Notes under the pieces: model-generated
What the model saw: the letters and a program-made list of their open reading frames with translations, nothing else
What the model was told of the DNA's origin: nothing
Databases searched by the model: none
Shown: in pieces, positions 33,971 through 46,320 of the stretch
Numbering within the stretch: the stretch's first letter is position 1
Layout of the letters: every line of letters begins with the position of its first letter
NCBI GenBank assembly: GCA_016617855.1
Contig: JAECUM010000795.1
Coordinates: 1-64,000, forward strand
Direction of reading: 5' to 3'
From: Megalonaias nervosa
Lineage: Eukaryota; Mollusca; Bivalvia; Unionida; Unionidae
Length of the DNA: 64,000 nt
Program-made: the position numbers and the translations under genes

Positions 33971-35031
33971 TTAATTTGAAATGTAACTTTTTAGCTGGTA
34001 GTGGAAATGAGTGATTTATATATAAGACACCACCAGCAGATAACATCATTGCTGGCAGATGATGGGACTGTCAGTGGAAAGCCTGCATCATAGGTCACAC
34101 TGGCAGTTGGGCAAATCAGGTACAAAAGATAATGGCTAAGAGTAATTATCCTGGATTATCTTGAGAGGTAAGAACTATTGTCATTTGAGAAATAGGGCTT
34201 TGAGTTTAAGTATATTTATTAGGATAGTGGGAAACAGGCTTTGAGGCGTAGTGGGTTGAAATGAAGCATAGCGGGACAAATACTGTAAAATACCCTGGGG
34301 ATGTCGATGATCATTTTACTCAACTTTGTTGCATTTAAGTAAATTTTGAAGAGACCTTGAATTAGTTTTCAAGTCTTTCAAATCGTTTAGAAGAATTATG
34401 AACCGTAATTGCCTGTTTGCCTGATGGCTCTAACTTTGCTTTCTGCAGCATAACTTTATTTTAGAATTGTGCATTTCAGCCAGAATTTTTTATTGTCGCC
34501 TTGATATTGATGAGGCACTTGACAAGTTTAGTCTTTCATTTATAGTCTCTTGTCCAAAAAGTAAAGTGTCCATTATCCAAACCTATCAAGAGAAAGTGAT
34601 TTTGACTGTTAAATTGGTCATCTGAACAATAAATTTTTTATCAGCTGGGGATTTGTATTTTTTGGAGACATGGCAGGAGTCCATTTGAGTGAACAATCTA
34701 AGATAACTGCCATTCTGCTGTTTTGTTTTGCTCTTTAGGTATTGGGATATATTTTCTGAGAGACTTCAGTGCCGATTTACATTGTTTAAATTACCGATTT
34801 ATCATGTTATATGGTATGTTGTTTGAATTTTTTTCTTGAAACAATTAGACCCAGTGTTTCCCTTTACACACATTTGTGCATCAGGGACGCACACTGGAGA
34901 AAATTGACGCACACGTTTTGTTGCCATGAGTTTTTTTTTATGCAAAGGATTTTGCAAAATGCAATCAGGATTTATTTAATATCCAATGCTTTGGATGAGG
35001 AATGGCATTGTGTATACTTCGAGCATAGGCA

Positions 35032-35108
35032 TAGTCTGGTTCCTTACTTCGTATGCTCCCTGTGTTGCATTCTGCTATATGAAGCATACGAAACAGAGAA
35101 CCAGACTA
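35032..35108. mobile_element. 77-bp foldback element with 9-bp flanking duplication
   Basis: Starts TAGTCTGGTT and ends AACCAGACTA (perfect 10-bp terminal inverted repeat). The pairing continues inward (ACTTCGTATGCT with AGCATACGAA). GCATAGGCA occurs on both sides (35023-35031 and 35109-35117), as expected from a 9-bp target duplication of the Mutator type. Confidence 0.75.
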
Positions 35109-35266
35109 GCATAGGCAATGTTATGACAGAGTAGCTTCCCCTAAGCTTGCAAACTCTCACGCGATTTCCATCGAGCAAGATGTCGTCCAGATGTTTAACC
35201 TCGGTGTTTGTTGCAGTAGAAAGTGATATCCAAATTAAAATGGTGTGCACTAAGAATCATTAGCCA

Positions 35267-35560
35267 TGAAAGAGAAAGAAGCAGAACACAAAAGAGTAAC
35301 TGTGGAACTAACTTTAATGAAAAGTGGAGAAAATAATTCCCTTGACTGGAATACGGCACATCCATTGGGATTACTGGTGTGACTTCTGATCGCGTGATTG
35401 CGAAGATTGCAAAAGTGAATAATCCTTTTGTGACAGGGTTCATGAATTTTAAATCTGCCCTTGTTCGCCACAAGATATCAGAACACATATTACCCAAGAA
35501 TTCTTTCACAACAAAGAAATCAGTAAACTTGCAGAGACAAATCCATTATTTGGAGTACAA
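35267..35560 (+). pseudogene. Second zinc-finger (ZNF862/KIAA1586-type) fragment
   Basis: The + strand reads KEKEAEHKRVTVELTL, then after a stop/frameshift TSDRVIAKIAKVNNPF and VTGFMNFKSALVRHKISEHI. This parallels the - strand fragment at 650-958 (EEEHRKVTM..., VKNPFVT, STLVHHKES) block by block, so both descend from one family of hAT-derived zinc-finger proteins. The Cys pair is not preserved here, so it is a decayed copy. Confidence 0.5.
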
Positions 35561-36454
35561 AGTCAGGGGGTCGTTGCAGATTTTGTTGGTTTTTAACTTT
35601 GCTGCAACGAAAGAAAGATCTAAAAGTGCAAGTGTAATTTATTAAAGAGAAGATGAATCATTAGTCTCATTGATTTTTGGATAAATGTGTTTTAGGATGA
35701 AGTACAATGAAACAGATGGTAGTACACATTTTATGACAGGCAGTAAATTAACCGTCATTTGGTTAGAAAGATTTATTTGGCTTTTTGTATTGGCTTATAT
35801 GTAATGTGTTGGTCTATAATATTGCTACAAAAGATTATAAGGAGACTTAAAAGCATGACTTTAAACTAAAAGGAAAATGAACTTAATAAAATTATCCTTT
35901 GAATGGACAATGCATTTGTGTTAATTGTGCGTGTTGGTTTATTTGTATTTTTAGAGAGAGAGGTGTTGTGCAAGTTGCAATATCCTATTTCAAGCTGAAA
36001 AAGTATGGGTCAGATGAAAATTTGTCAGTACATTTTTGACCCCCACATTTTTTATTTGACCACCAGTTCTGACACCAAGGTTTGTTTTATTTACCCTCAA
36101 TTTTACACCCCTGGGGGATACCCTGTAGACCACTATGTAAAAATATTTGGGTCATTCAGTTTCTTCAAGTCTTCCAACTAACAGAGTTGTGTTGATATGT
36201 ACATTATGTTCCTGGAAATAAAATGGTGTGCAAGCTGTCTGCTGAAAGAAAAGATCACATTGCATCTTTTTCTGAACCCCAGAGATAAGTTTTTACAGTG
36301 CCTATGAGGAACTATATCCATTCATGTGGAAATAAATTTCCCTAATCTAGCATTTCAAAATTTTTTAAATGGCCAACTTAAAATAAGTGACATTTTTTAA
36401 AATATCATTGGAGATGTAACACTTTTCTTTATTAAATTAGATTCTCAAGCATAA

Positions 36455-36676
36455 ACATATACAGTCACATGTAAGACAAGTCCAACTGTAAACTGCACAG
36501 ACCCAGACATGCCATCGCATAATGTGCTAATGTGCCAGCAGATCTGGGTGTGTGCACTTTGTTAGTAATAGTCAGAACACACAATATAGGCCCTGATCTA
36601 TTGGCATATTATGGTACATTAGATCAGGATCTTTTATTATATGGAATTTGATTTGACTTATATGCAAGTATAGACA
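36455..36676. mobile_element. Hairpin MITE, family 1, long form
   Basis: A diverged copy with both internal hairpins: CAGACCCAGACATGCCATCG..., partner CAGCAGATCTGGGTGTGTG, then GGCCCTGATCTATTGGC with its partner TAGATCAGGATC. The outer arm ends TTGACTTATATGCAAGTATA. Confidence 0.7.
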
Positions 36677-37317
36677 GTATAAACTGTAATGCACAAAATT
36701 GGAGCAAATAATTATCACACTGGAATTATCACAAATTATTCAAAATGCACAACATTGTGAAATAATTTCTTTCAAACTTGAACATTCAACAGATTTTGCT
36801 GTTTTAACATGTGTAGACAATACATTCCATCTTATTGCTCCAGGATATTTTAAACTTCACCTAAACTGTTTATTATTTGGTTTTGGAAATTTCACTTGAC
36901 TTGGGAAAGAAGGGTCCATGCTCGGTTCAATATTTGGGTAAAATGACTTTTCTTAGCTGGAATAAGGTGATGTTGGCAAAAATAGGGGGAAGTTGATGTA
37001 GACAGTTCAGAATTTATAATGCTTACACTTCTGTTGTTGCAAAGTTTTCAGAGCATGAAACTTCCGTTTCTAACTTTCCACCTTTCCTCTTGGAAGTATA
37101 AAAAAAAACCTGACACGAAGTCAATATATACATTATTATTCCACTTTATACAAATAGATGGGATGGGGGAATGGCATGCAGTAAATTTTTCAAGGTGATT
37201 TGTAATATTTTTTGGCATGTTAAACTTGCAGACAAGCTTAAATTGTCCTCTAACATTTACCTGATCTATTTTGCATTCTGGAATACCGGTATTAGTTCAC
37301 ACATTTTCAAGCAATTA

Positions 37318-37480
37318 ACATAAAAACTCGTTTAGAAGTAAGGCCCAACTGTCACTTACATAGACCCTAATCTGCTGTCACTTTTTTTCTACTGCTTTGT
37401 CTTAACAAACTACATAGGCTGAGATCTGAGAGCACATTGTGCGATGACAGGTCTTGGTCTATGCAGTTTTATTCAGGGTT
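37318..37480. mobile_element. Hairpin MITE, family 1, degenerate copy
   Basis: Keeps only scattered words of the family (CATAGACCCTAATCTGCTG, GCGATGACAGGTCTTGGTCT, ATGCAGTTTTATTCAG). The boundaries are uncertain. Confidence 0.45.
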
Positions 37481-39143
37481 ATGCTTCTCATGAATTGGAC
37501 AGGTAATTTTATTATACACATATAGTTTGATGAAAATTGCTCATACACCAGTGTATAAATCACGAGTTTGATTAAGTGATACTATTTTAAAGCATAAAAA
37601 ATGTTGGCCAAAAATGTGCTGTACAAAATACTTCAGAAAGACATTGCACCTGCAAATCTCATTTTAAACTGGAACATGCTATTTTTAGATTTCAATTTGA
37701 TATCTGTATTATTTAGATTGAACCTTTTACAGAGAATTTGAATACGTAAAAAAATTGAGAGCAATACACATTATAGAATGAATTGAATAATAAATTGAAA
37801 GTTATTTCGTTACCGAGGCAGCCAGTTCAGTGATGACTATAGAAATACACCAAGGAAGATGTGCCTGTAATGTTTGACTATTTCTCTATTTTAATATACT
37901 CTTAAAAAAAAAAAAAAATTGAAGAGACAGGTACAGAATTTGTACTGCACTAAAATATGGGTGAAAATAAATGGCTGTATTGTTGACTGAACTCTTATTT
38001 GATCATATTCAGTATCAGTGTTTTCTGTAATTTACTGAACTATATTTACATACTCGGGCCCAGTTTTTGGGGAGTATAATTTTAATTTGAATAGTCTTGT
38101 GGATGTTTTGTGTGGGTAGTCTAAATTTATTCTCTTCTTTGTTTTCTCAGTTAAAGTGGGGTAGAAAGATAAAATATTTATATGACACCAGTAGGACCTG
38201 ATTACATGGTGTGGAAAGGAGCTGTTTCATAAGTCTTTTTGTAGATGGTTTCAATTTAACAACAACTCTAGTGCTATTGTTAATTATTTTACTTTAGGAC
38301 ATTGTTACCAAGTATGACATTGTAATAAATCTGTCTCTTGTATCATTATTAGAGAGATAACAGATATGATTGCTAAACAAAGTCATATATACCTTTGAAT
38401 GAATATCTAATTTCTGATACAAATCATTAGTTAATGGAATATTATTAAATTTCATTTCTTATATACATTTCTTGAAGTCAGGGAGGGGGTCTTTATGGAC
38501 AGTTTGATTGAAGTTGATACAGATAGTTTCTTTGGCCTCAAAATTATGAATTAAAATGAGCCCACAAAATTTGTAAGATCAACCATTTAATTCAAACGAG
38601 TGGCTGCATGGGACTTTCAAGAACCAAATTATTTTTTTTGTGTCCTTTGTTTCTTAATTCGTTTGTAAATATTTTAATACTTTCAAGACTTGGTTTTGCA
38701 TCCGTAGTGCTCAGAATATAAAATAACTGCTTCCAATTTCATAACCTTGTTCTTGTAGAATAGAGCAGGTTACAGTGATTTGGGTTTTTAACATAGCTTT
38801 CAAAATTTTTTAGTCCTATCGTTACAATGTCGGCAGTGTGGCAGTCGATAGTGATTTCTCACCCATGCGACAGAGGAATCTAGCTGTTTTGCTAACCTTA
38901 CTTGTATCTCTGGTTGTCTCAGTCAAGGTGTCCACGCGCTTGGAACTACTTTTAAAAAAAGAAACCTTTGTTTTATGCTATGCCTGACGTAGTTGTTCGA
39001 AAATCAAATAACAACAACAAATATATAACAAAAGAACATAGTAACTTAATGTCTCTCCATTTTTGAGTACACACCATACAAAACATTTCGAGAGAGAGAG
39101 AGACACAAAATGTCGAGCTTTTTGGAATTACGCTAGTTATCTG

Positions 39144-39330
39144 CACACAGCATGGTCAGTTTTATCCTATCTGTAAATTTTCAGGTCAGCATCATTAAAT
39201 GTAGCTAAAGCTACTTATCTAGTTTTAAATACTTCATGTGAAACAAATTATATACTGTTAGCTACATTTAATGACGCTGACCTGAAAATTGACTGTGCTA
39301 CAGATAGGATACAATTCCCAATGCTGTGTG
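39144..39330. mobile_element. Foldback MITE, family 2, copy 2
   Basis: CACACAGCATGG at the left end pairs with CCAATGCTGTGTG at the right, then TATCCTATCTGTA with TACAGATAGGATA, then CAGGTCAGCATCATTAAATG with CATTTAATGACGCTGACCTG. It is a nearly complete long hairpin, better preserved than copy 1 at 29505. Confidence 0.85.
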
Positions 39331-40223
39331 AAATGAACTACGATAGAAAACACTGATCTATGCACATAGCCTTAAGTCTATACACTTCGTAGTCGCCCAA
39401 CATTCTTAAAAACAACAGAAATCTTAGTAACAGCCAGCAATGTGTTACGTCAAACACGCTTTATTCTATTTTTGTTAAGCATCTCCACTGTGCCCAAGTT
39501 GAATCAAAAATATACCTACATTATTTAATGACAAATAATGCACTTACTAGCCAGAAGGAATCATTTATCCGTCAACACATTAATCCATGAGCAGATTTCA
39601 CTGTAGCACTTGCCATATTTCCAAGACAAAAATATAAATTTTCAAAGAATCAGCGAACTTGAAAGTTTAGCACATGGTTATCCGCTGGGGTCCATATTTG
39701 GAGGGTCTTTTATGCATGGGGTTACCTTTAGAATCAGTATTAATTACAACACAAGTATGTCACAAACAGTTTCACCTCCTCTAAAGAAAAGGAGAGTTAT
39801 ATGTGATAGTGACACAGATCTCTAATTACCCGTGAACATCCCAAGCAGGGACACTCATGCTACATGAATATACACTACAACAGAGCTGTGGGCCCAGTAT
39901 CATCTCATTATATACAATATAATTTTCTAAATTGGAACTGATGAAAATGAAACATTTTCTTGTGATAAATATTAACTATTTATTGTTAATTTCATATGAC
40001 ATCGATATATTAAATGTGATAATACCTGGAAACTATGCAATGTTTTATGTTGTTAGTTTTTTTTGGCTCACGCATAAAAACTGTTCTTCAGATGACGCGT
40101 CACACCACAGTCCTCATTAACTTATTTGTATTAATGCACCGCATGTAAACATTTGCGCATGAACTATACTGCACAAGTAAGGGTATTCTTTCTTACTTTA
40201 AATGATAATATTGGGTGAGAAAA

Positions 40224-40378
40224 AGAATCTGCGTTGGGATTTGGACGTAGACAAGGAAATCCCAGTCGCGGGGTTACATTATGTGTCTCCCCATGAGGCT
40301 TGTCCGAGTGGGGAGACATATAATGTAACTGCTTGACTGGGATTTCCTTGTCTCGGTCCAAACCCCAACATAGATTCT
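40224..40378. mobile_element. Foldback element with ~70-bp stem
   Basis: AGAATCTGCGTTGGGATTTGG...ACAAGGAAATCCCAGTC...GTTACATTATGTGTCTCCCC pairs with GGGGAGACATATAATGTAAC...GACTGGGATTTCCTTGTC...CCCCAACATAGATTCT across a loop of about 17 bases. It abuts the - strand SINE that begins near 40380. Confidence 0.85.
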
Positions 40379-40379
40379 A

Positions 40380-40590
40380 TATATCTAGCACTGGTGCATT
40401 ATTGCCACAGATATGTAGCATGATATTATACCCAGTCACATTATCATGACACCAGGCCGACAAGTCCTAACACTAGTCTCTTAATGCTTAGCAAGGCAGG
40501 TGTTAGTACAATTTTTATAAGTCTTTGGTATGACTAAACCAGGTTAGAACCCCCGACCTTCCGCATCTGAGGCAGATGGTTGTAACCACT
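40380..40590 (-). mobile_element. tRNA-derived SINE, family 2, - strand copy
   Basis: On the - strand it has a tRNA-like head with B box GGTTCTAACCTGG, then the family body (AAGACTTATAAAAATTGTACTA, GCATTAAGAGACTAGTGTTAGG, GGCCTGGTGTCATGATAATG, CACCAGTGCTAGATA). It matches the + strand copy at 53990-54222 throughout. Confidence 0.8.
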
Positions 40591-41731
40591 GGCAGGTTAC
40601 ATATTCTGCGGATGTGATGCATGCATTTTGACTTGAAGCCTAAAAATAGCCCAAGTGAGCAGTGTCTTAAACCCAATGGACAAACTTTGTAGCATGTGGG
40701 CTGAATTTCAGTATATAATGTCAACTGAAGATGATGTTCCAGGGGTGACATTACCTTAAAGTCTAATAAATACATTTCTTTATACAGTTGTTGGAGTGTT
40801 TACAATATTATCTCTGTACAAGTGGAAATTAAGTAAATTTGTATTGTATATTTCTGTATTTTAGGCTTCCATTACAGCTGTAAAAATTTTTGTTGTCAAC
40901 CATGTACCTGTTAATCCAATGATTGGGTACCAGATCACAGGGAAATTGTATTAAATTTGTACAAACCTGAATTGCTTTGTTGTAGGTTGATAATGGCATG
41001 AACCGCATGCAAAAGTGTATTTTTTTCAGTGTTCAATGTGCAAGTAAAAGAACTGCTCATCTCTGAGTTGGGTTCTGATTAGATGATGTCACCACCTTTA
41101 GCAGATGTTATTTCACAGATTTCATTGAACACTATTTTCATCCAACCATTAAGAATACCCACCCACTTTTCATGTTTTAGCCATTTTTAATTTTAAAACT
41201 TAATTTTAAATTGCTGTGCTACCCTCTCATGTCTTGCATATCAGACCGAGCGAAAACTTCTTGGTGTTCAGTGTTTCTCCTGTGCACATTGCAGTAGCCA
41301 ATAGTCACACAACACGAGCTTTGAACTGTACATCTTATTCTGTGTCTCATTCACTCCTGATATCACCAGATATAATCATTGATGTGAATTTGGAACCATG
41401 TTTTTTTGACATCAACCAAAAGGGTACCTGGTTGCCCATTTTATTATCCAATTATTATCACCAGAGTACCTGGGGTAGGTTGCATATAAGTTGGTAACAG
41501 TAAGAGTGCACAAAAATAAGGAATGAATGAACCAGTGAATATTAAATGAATGCAAGAAAAGGTAGACAAAGAGAAATATTTCAAAACATGAATTTACACA
41601 CAACTGTGAATAATATAGAGTGTGTATAATAAAGGACCATGACAATTCACAAAATGACATTCTAATTTAGTGAAATGAAAAATGAAAGTGTAAGATACAG
41701 ATTAAGACAATAAAGAGGTTACTTTTGAATA

Positions 41732-41769
41732 GGCTTTCTTTTTTTTTTTTTTTCTTTTTTTTTTTTTTT
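41732..41769. repeat. Poly-T tract
   Basis: Two T runs separated by one C. It may mark the tail of a - strand retroposed sequence that is no longer recognisable. Confidence 0.85.
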
Positions 41770-42636
41770 ATGCAGAGAGAAACATGGTTCAGAGAACAAG
41801 ACAGAAGTTCACTGAATACACCACATTGTGTACACTCCAATTCTGCTCTTTTTGTTCAAAAAGCAGTATGGCTGTGCATATCAGATCTTGTGGGTAAAGG
41901 ACATCAAATTCTGAATTTGTAACCTGCCTATTGGCAAGACTTGCCTGTAGCTATATGTAGGTTCCATTTGTGACTACATTTATATTGAACACATTTTTTC
42001 AATATTAGTCTTGTTAAAAAAAAGAATTTAACAACATCTAGTGGAAGTTTTAAGATATGTAAAAAGTTATTGATAATAGAAAAGTTTTATTTATTAGCAA
42101 GTTAAATTTACACTGGCATGTAGCTAAAGAAAATATGTAATGCTTTGGTGAGTTGATTGTTCTTTGTAATTCTAAATAGGTTTTCTTTTGTCAAAAAGTA
42201 TGAAGAAATGTTGGATAGGACATTGGAAGGCCATTAACACAGTTAAAATTAGGTGCTTGTGATGCCAGTTATTTGTAATGACCCTACAGTATGACATTTT
42301 AAAATAGACATTACATAATTACATGATTGAAAAATGCATATGTTTATTGCCTCGCCTGCAAGACTTGTTGCAGTCCTTGTAATACCCATGACATCGAAGC
42401 CAACCTTACACCACTCCTTTTTTCATATGTGACAAATGTGATACAATACATGCATTGCAGCGGAAGCTTTAGCACCTTCATGGATTAAAAAAAAAAATTA
42501 ATCAATTCACTTTGTGACCTAGACCTTTGATGCCAAGATTCATCCTCCCTAGGAAGTGCCATGTACACTGTCAAATCTAGTTAGAATTGTTGTAATCACT
42601 TATTACCAGTTTTCCAAATTATATATATATATATAT

Positions 42637-44176
42637 ACACCACTCCCTTGATAACTCGCGAACCCACTTATAACGCGGGGTCAGGCATGGATCCCATTTT
42701 TTAAACCAGAAAATACCCCTAAAATTGATCCCTATTTATTTGAACTTGAAGAAAATCGTGATCAAAATTAGTAACAGAAACTTTGATATATTGCTTGTTT
42801 TATCGTCAAAAACGGTAGGTAGGACCTGAAATTTTAATCAACATTATGAAATATCAAATTTAAAAATAAGTCATACAACTTTTTACATTTTCTTTCCAAA
42901 TGATCGTACACCACAACGATATGCAAGGAAATTCGATCAATGAAAATGTCACTTACGCCGAGTGGAGGCAGTACTTTAATAAATACATACAAATTAAATA
43001 ATTTATCAATTGAAATTTATGTTCTAGTTCTATCTTTTAGTTCCTTTTAAGTGTAATCATCATAAATGCAATGTGTCCTCTTGTAAGTAAACGTAAAACG
43101 TGCCAATCTACTGTAACAGCTTTGTCCGCGAGCATTTCTCTGAGAACCTGATTAGGTGCCGACTGTGTTTTGATAACTGACTTGCGGAAGTATTTGTTGT
43201 ATTGTTGCACTGAATTAAAAGCTGGCCTCCTTTGTATTATCACGTTAATTATGTCTTTTGAATCAAATAAAGGAGCTGGAATAAAAGAAAAGTTAAAAGG
43301 CACAGAAATCCTACAAACTCAAAATCTAGCGGCCCTGGTCGTATGTCGGGTGAACTCAACTTCATTTGATCAATCACTGTTATGAATGTTATTGTGTATG
43401 TAACATAAACTACCTTAAATTAACTGACTCATTGGTAAATGTGATCAAAGATAGCAAGGCAAGCAAGCGAAATGAATACTTTGTAAAATAAAGAGCTTGG
43501 TTTCACAGATACGGACCATTGTGGGCAAGTGAGTTTCATAGAATTCTTGAACTGGCACTTAGAGATATCCTCAAGGATGATAAAAAGTTTCAGTATCACT
43601 TCCAATGAAATCATGACATCAATAGTGTAATAACTGAGCAATACAAAAATTGAGATTCGACATAGATGATTGTCTCACAAAATAAATTTTGATTGTTTTT
43701 GAAAAAAAAGGACTCTTGTTTGGTGGTGTGTCGACAGTTAGACTAGTTGCCCATTCTTTTGACTCCCGATTTTGCAGGATAATATTAAATACTACTCCGG
43801 AAACCAGACTCATCAAGAAAACAAAAAGCAGTGATGTAATACACAGATGTTTTCGCGTACACGTGATGGCTGTTGAAACCAGTTGCGATGATCTTTCACA
43901 TGCTGGACAGTTTGAAAATAAATGTTCTTTAAACAGAATAACGAACAGCTTCATTAGAAAAAGTGCGTTACTAAAATTTATTATCGACGTGTAAAATGAG
44001 CATTCAGTCATTAAACGGCCCAGTTCCCTAACCCGCCCCCCCCCCCCATGTTTTCTCGAGGTCTAAGCAAATTTTTTCAACTTTTGGAGGTCCCTCAGTA
44101 ACTCGCGCCCTCGCTTATAGTGCGGTCTATGTTTGTGGACCCCGTTGTGTGCGAGTTGTCGAGGGAGAGGTGTGTG
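42637..44176. mobile_element. 1.5 kb TIR element (pogo/Tigger-like ends) enclosing membrane-protein remnants
   Basis: The left end CTCCCTTGATAACTCGCG (about 42643) pairs with the right end GCGAGTTGTCGAGGGAGAGG (about 44151-44170), each followed inward by a CGGGGTC/GGACCCCG pairing. Both ends adjoin TA dinucleotide runs, so a TA target is likely. A third copy of the end, in direct orientation, lies at 44092-44135, making the right border itself a small hairpin. The ends resemble pogo/Tigger termini from memory. No transposase is visible inside. The - strand holds three frames of an unassigned membrane-type protein. Confidence 0.6.
43037..44011 (-). pseudogene. Membrane-protein-like coding remnants inside the TIR element
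   Basis: Three - strand frames in a row: 44011-43619 (130 codons), 43641-43429 (70) and 43303-43037 (88). The first has two hydrophobic segments (NALFLMKLFVILF; SLLFVFLMSLVSGVVFNIIL) separated by a Cys-containing loop (FSNCPACERSS). The second has one (LEVILKLFIIL) and ends YKVFISLACLAIF. The third is soluble and basic (RRPAFNSVQQYNKYFRKS, VDWHVLRLL). Long frames in such AT-rich DNA suggest a former multi-pass membrane protein, possibly a captured host gene. A resemblance to CALHM-type channels (the F--CPxC loop) is too weak to name it. Confidence 0.4.
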
Positions 44177-44180
44177 TGTA

Positions 44181-44240
<60 letters not shown>
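44171..44240. repeat. (TG)n(TA)n microsatellite
   Basis: A TG run followed by about 50 bases of TA, adjoining the right end of the TIR element. Confidence 0.95.
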
Positions 44241-44241
<1 letters not shown>

Positions 44242-46190
44242 TTTGGCCATGACATTTTAAAATCCATGCCAGTTATGATATCTGCATCCCACGGTATCCA
44301 CCTTCACTATCCACAAGTTTCAACCATTGACTAGCTACCTACATTCACAACTTCAAGTTCTATCCTATGGATCATACGTCAAATGTATATAGCTGCTATT
44401 TGGAACTCGTGGGTTTTTTACAGAACAAGGATCTACCGATGAGAAGTTACGAAAGATCAAATTACTTTTTTCAGTTGTAAACTCCATCAATCCTACAGTG
44501 ACTCCAGTCAGAGAAATAGCCATGATGGTCACAATAGATAGGGTTTCTTTTTTTGCAGAGAAATTTCTGGTAAACAAAATATGCAATTACTGCACAGACA
44601 TACATCCACGGCATATTTTTGTCTTTAAAAAATGGCTGAGATAGTTGTGAATGCACCCACCTGCAATTAAACAATTGCTTCCTGTGATTTTGACCTTGCT
44701 TGGTCCCCAGGCTATAGCTATATTTTCATATCTTTTGTGGGAAAAGTCTGATGATTCCCGATGAAAACATGCAATGTGAACCAAAAGTAGATGTCAGAAA
44801 GATTGACATTGTGACAGTTATGTCTTTCTTTTTGCAACATTTGTTATAGGTGAGGCAAACAGAGATAGGTTTACTGTGTATTTATTTGTATAATGCAGTT
44901 AGAATCATGGCAATACTTCATTGATTTCAATACGCTTGGTATGAAGTTAAGAGTAGATAAAATATCAGTTAATGATAGGGTAAAATTTTTCAAATCCATC
45001 ACTATTTTTTATTTGAAGGTTAGAATTGAACATGTAGCAAATAGCAAATTTGTGTTCTACTTTTTAATTCTGTAGCAAAGTGGCTTACGAGTTGACAAAA
45101 GTATAACTTTTTTTTTAAAATTTAAATTCTTGTTTGTGAAAATTTTCTTTCCAATTTGGATAATGTGCCGTTGGCTACTGCATTGTCTTCAAACACTACC
45201 CACCTTTTCGGGGTTGTAGTGGGGCCGCATGTAATTATTAACATTTGCAAAATACTTGGCTTCCTGTGTGCATGAATAATTCTAAATCCATTTCACATCC
45301 AATTTTCTCCCTGGAGAACTACCCCCATGAGGTCAGTTTCGCTGCCTCCCTAAAGTTGATCAATGAGCAAGCTAATCCTCTCATACAATTCAGGCTGATC
45401 AATTGCTTCCACCGACAATACATACATTTGCAAATGCTAGAACATAATGGTTGATGGTAAATAAGATCATTAGTGGGGTCTAAACTTGTCAAATAACATT
45501 GGGCCTGTTGATAAAATAAATGGGCTTCAAAAATGGGCAAACTCAACCATGTCTACATTGATTTATGGTGCAAATTTTCTGTTAATGCCATCAATTTGAT
45601 ACTGGTATTGGAAATACCTCTATCGTGTCTTTTCACATTCCAGCCAACTGCAGGTTATATTTTTAAAACTTGAGTTTACGATCTAACTTGATTGTCTTGT
45701 ATGTACATATGTATATGATAGGGTTTATGGGTACATCAGACCAATACAGGCTATATGGTGCTGATCAGAAATACAGAATATAAAAATATTGAGAATTGAT
45801 AACAAACTTTAGTCAGCTAAACCATTCAGAACAAACAAAACATAAATTGCTACAATATAACTGATAAAACATAAAAAGTTAAAGTTACAGAAATTGTATA
45901 TGGGGATGATTAAAAAAATAGTTTTCAGGACCTACTCCCTAAAATAGGGAAACATTTTATCATCAAACGAGTATTTTTGGGGAATTTACAACACAGGCTT
46001 ATGGTTTCTAACTTCCCATCCCTCGTCACTCAGAATTATTGCAACTTACTTTTAGGTCTCTGTTAATAGCAGATTCAAAAATAAACATTTTAAGATGTTG
46101 TACATAGGTTAAAGCAAAATTAACTATATCATTTTGTTAGGTTTTTTTTTTAGAGAAGGGCTGTTTTAGATAGTGGTGATAGTAGAAATT

Positions 46191-46320
46191 GCCATATCTA
46201 CTCGCTTACAAGTCAAGAAAAACTGCAAAAAACAAAGATCCAGATCTGCCATAGCATGATGTGCTTGCAGAACTGGGTCTATTCTGTTTTCATTTGGACT
46301 TATAAGTGAGTATATATGGC
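46191..46320. mobile_element. Hairpin MITE, family 1, short form (130 bp)
   Basis: Ends GCCATATCTACTCGCTTACA and TGTAAGC-like complement (TTATAAGTGAGTATATATGGC), well paired. One internal hairpin: CCAGATCTGCCATAGCATG with TGTGCTTGCAGAACTGGG. Confidence 0.85.

Noticed and set aside
39610..39825. 71-codon frame ending in a nuclear-localisation-like PPLKKRRV and acidic tail
   Set aside because: Short, no homologue recognised, no splice context. The basic motif alone is not enough.
41216..41497. 93-codon + strand frame
   Set aside because: Overlaps an 82-codon frame on the other strand. No recognised motif or conserved pattern.
44033..44048. C-rich run (also 49541-49551 and 62562-62571) as a functional G-quadruplex
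   Set aside because: Single homopolymer runs. No arrangement of separate G tracts that would support a regulatory quadruplex.
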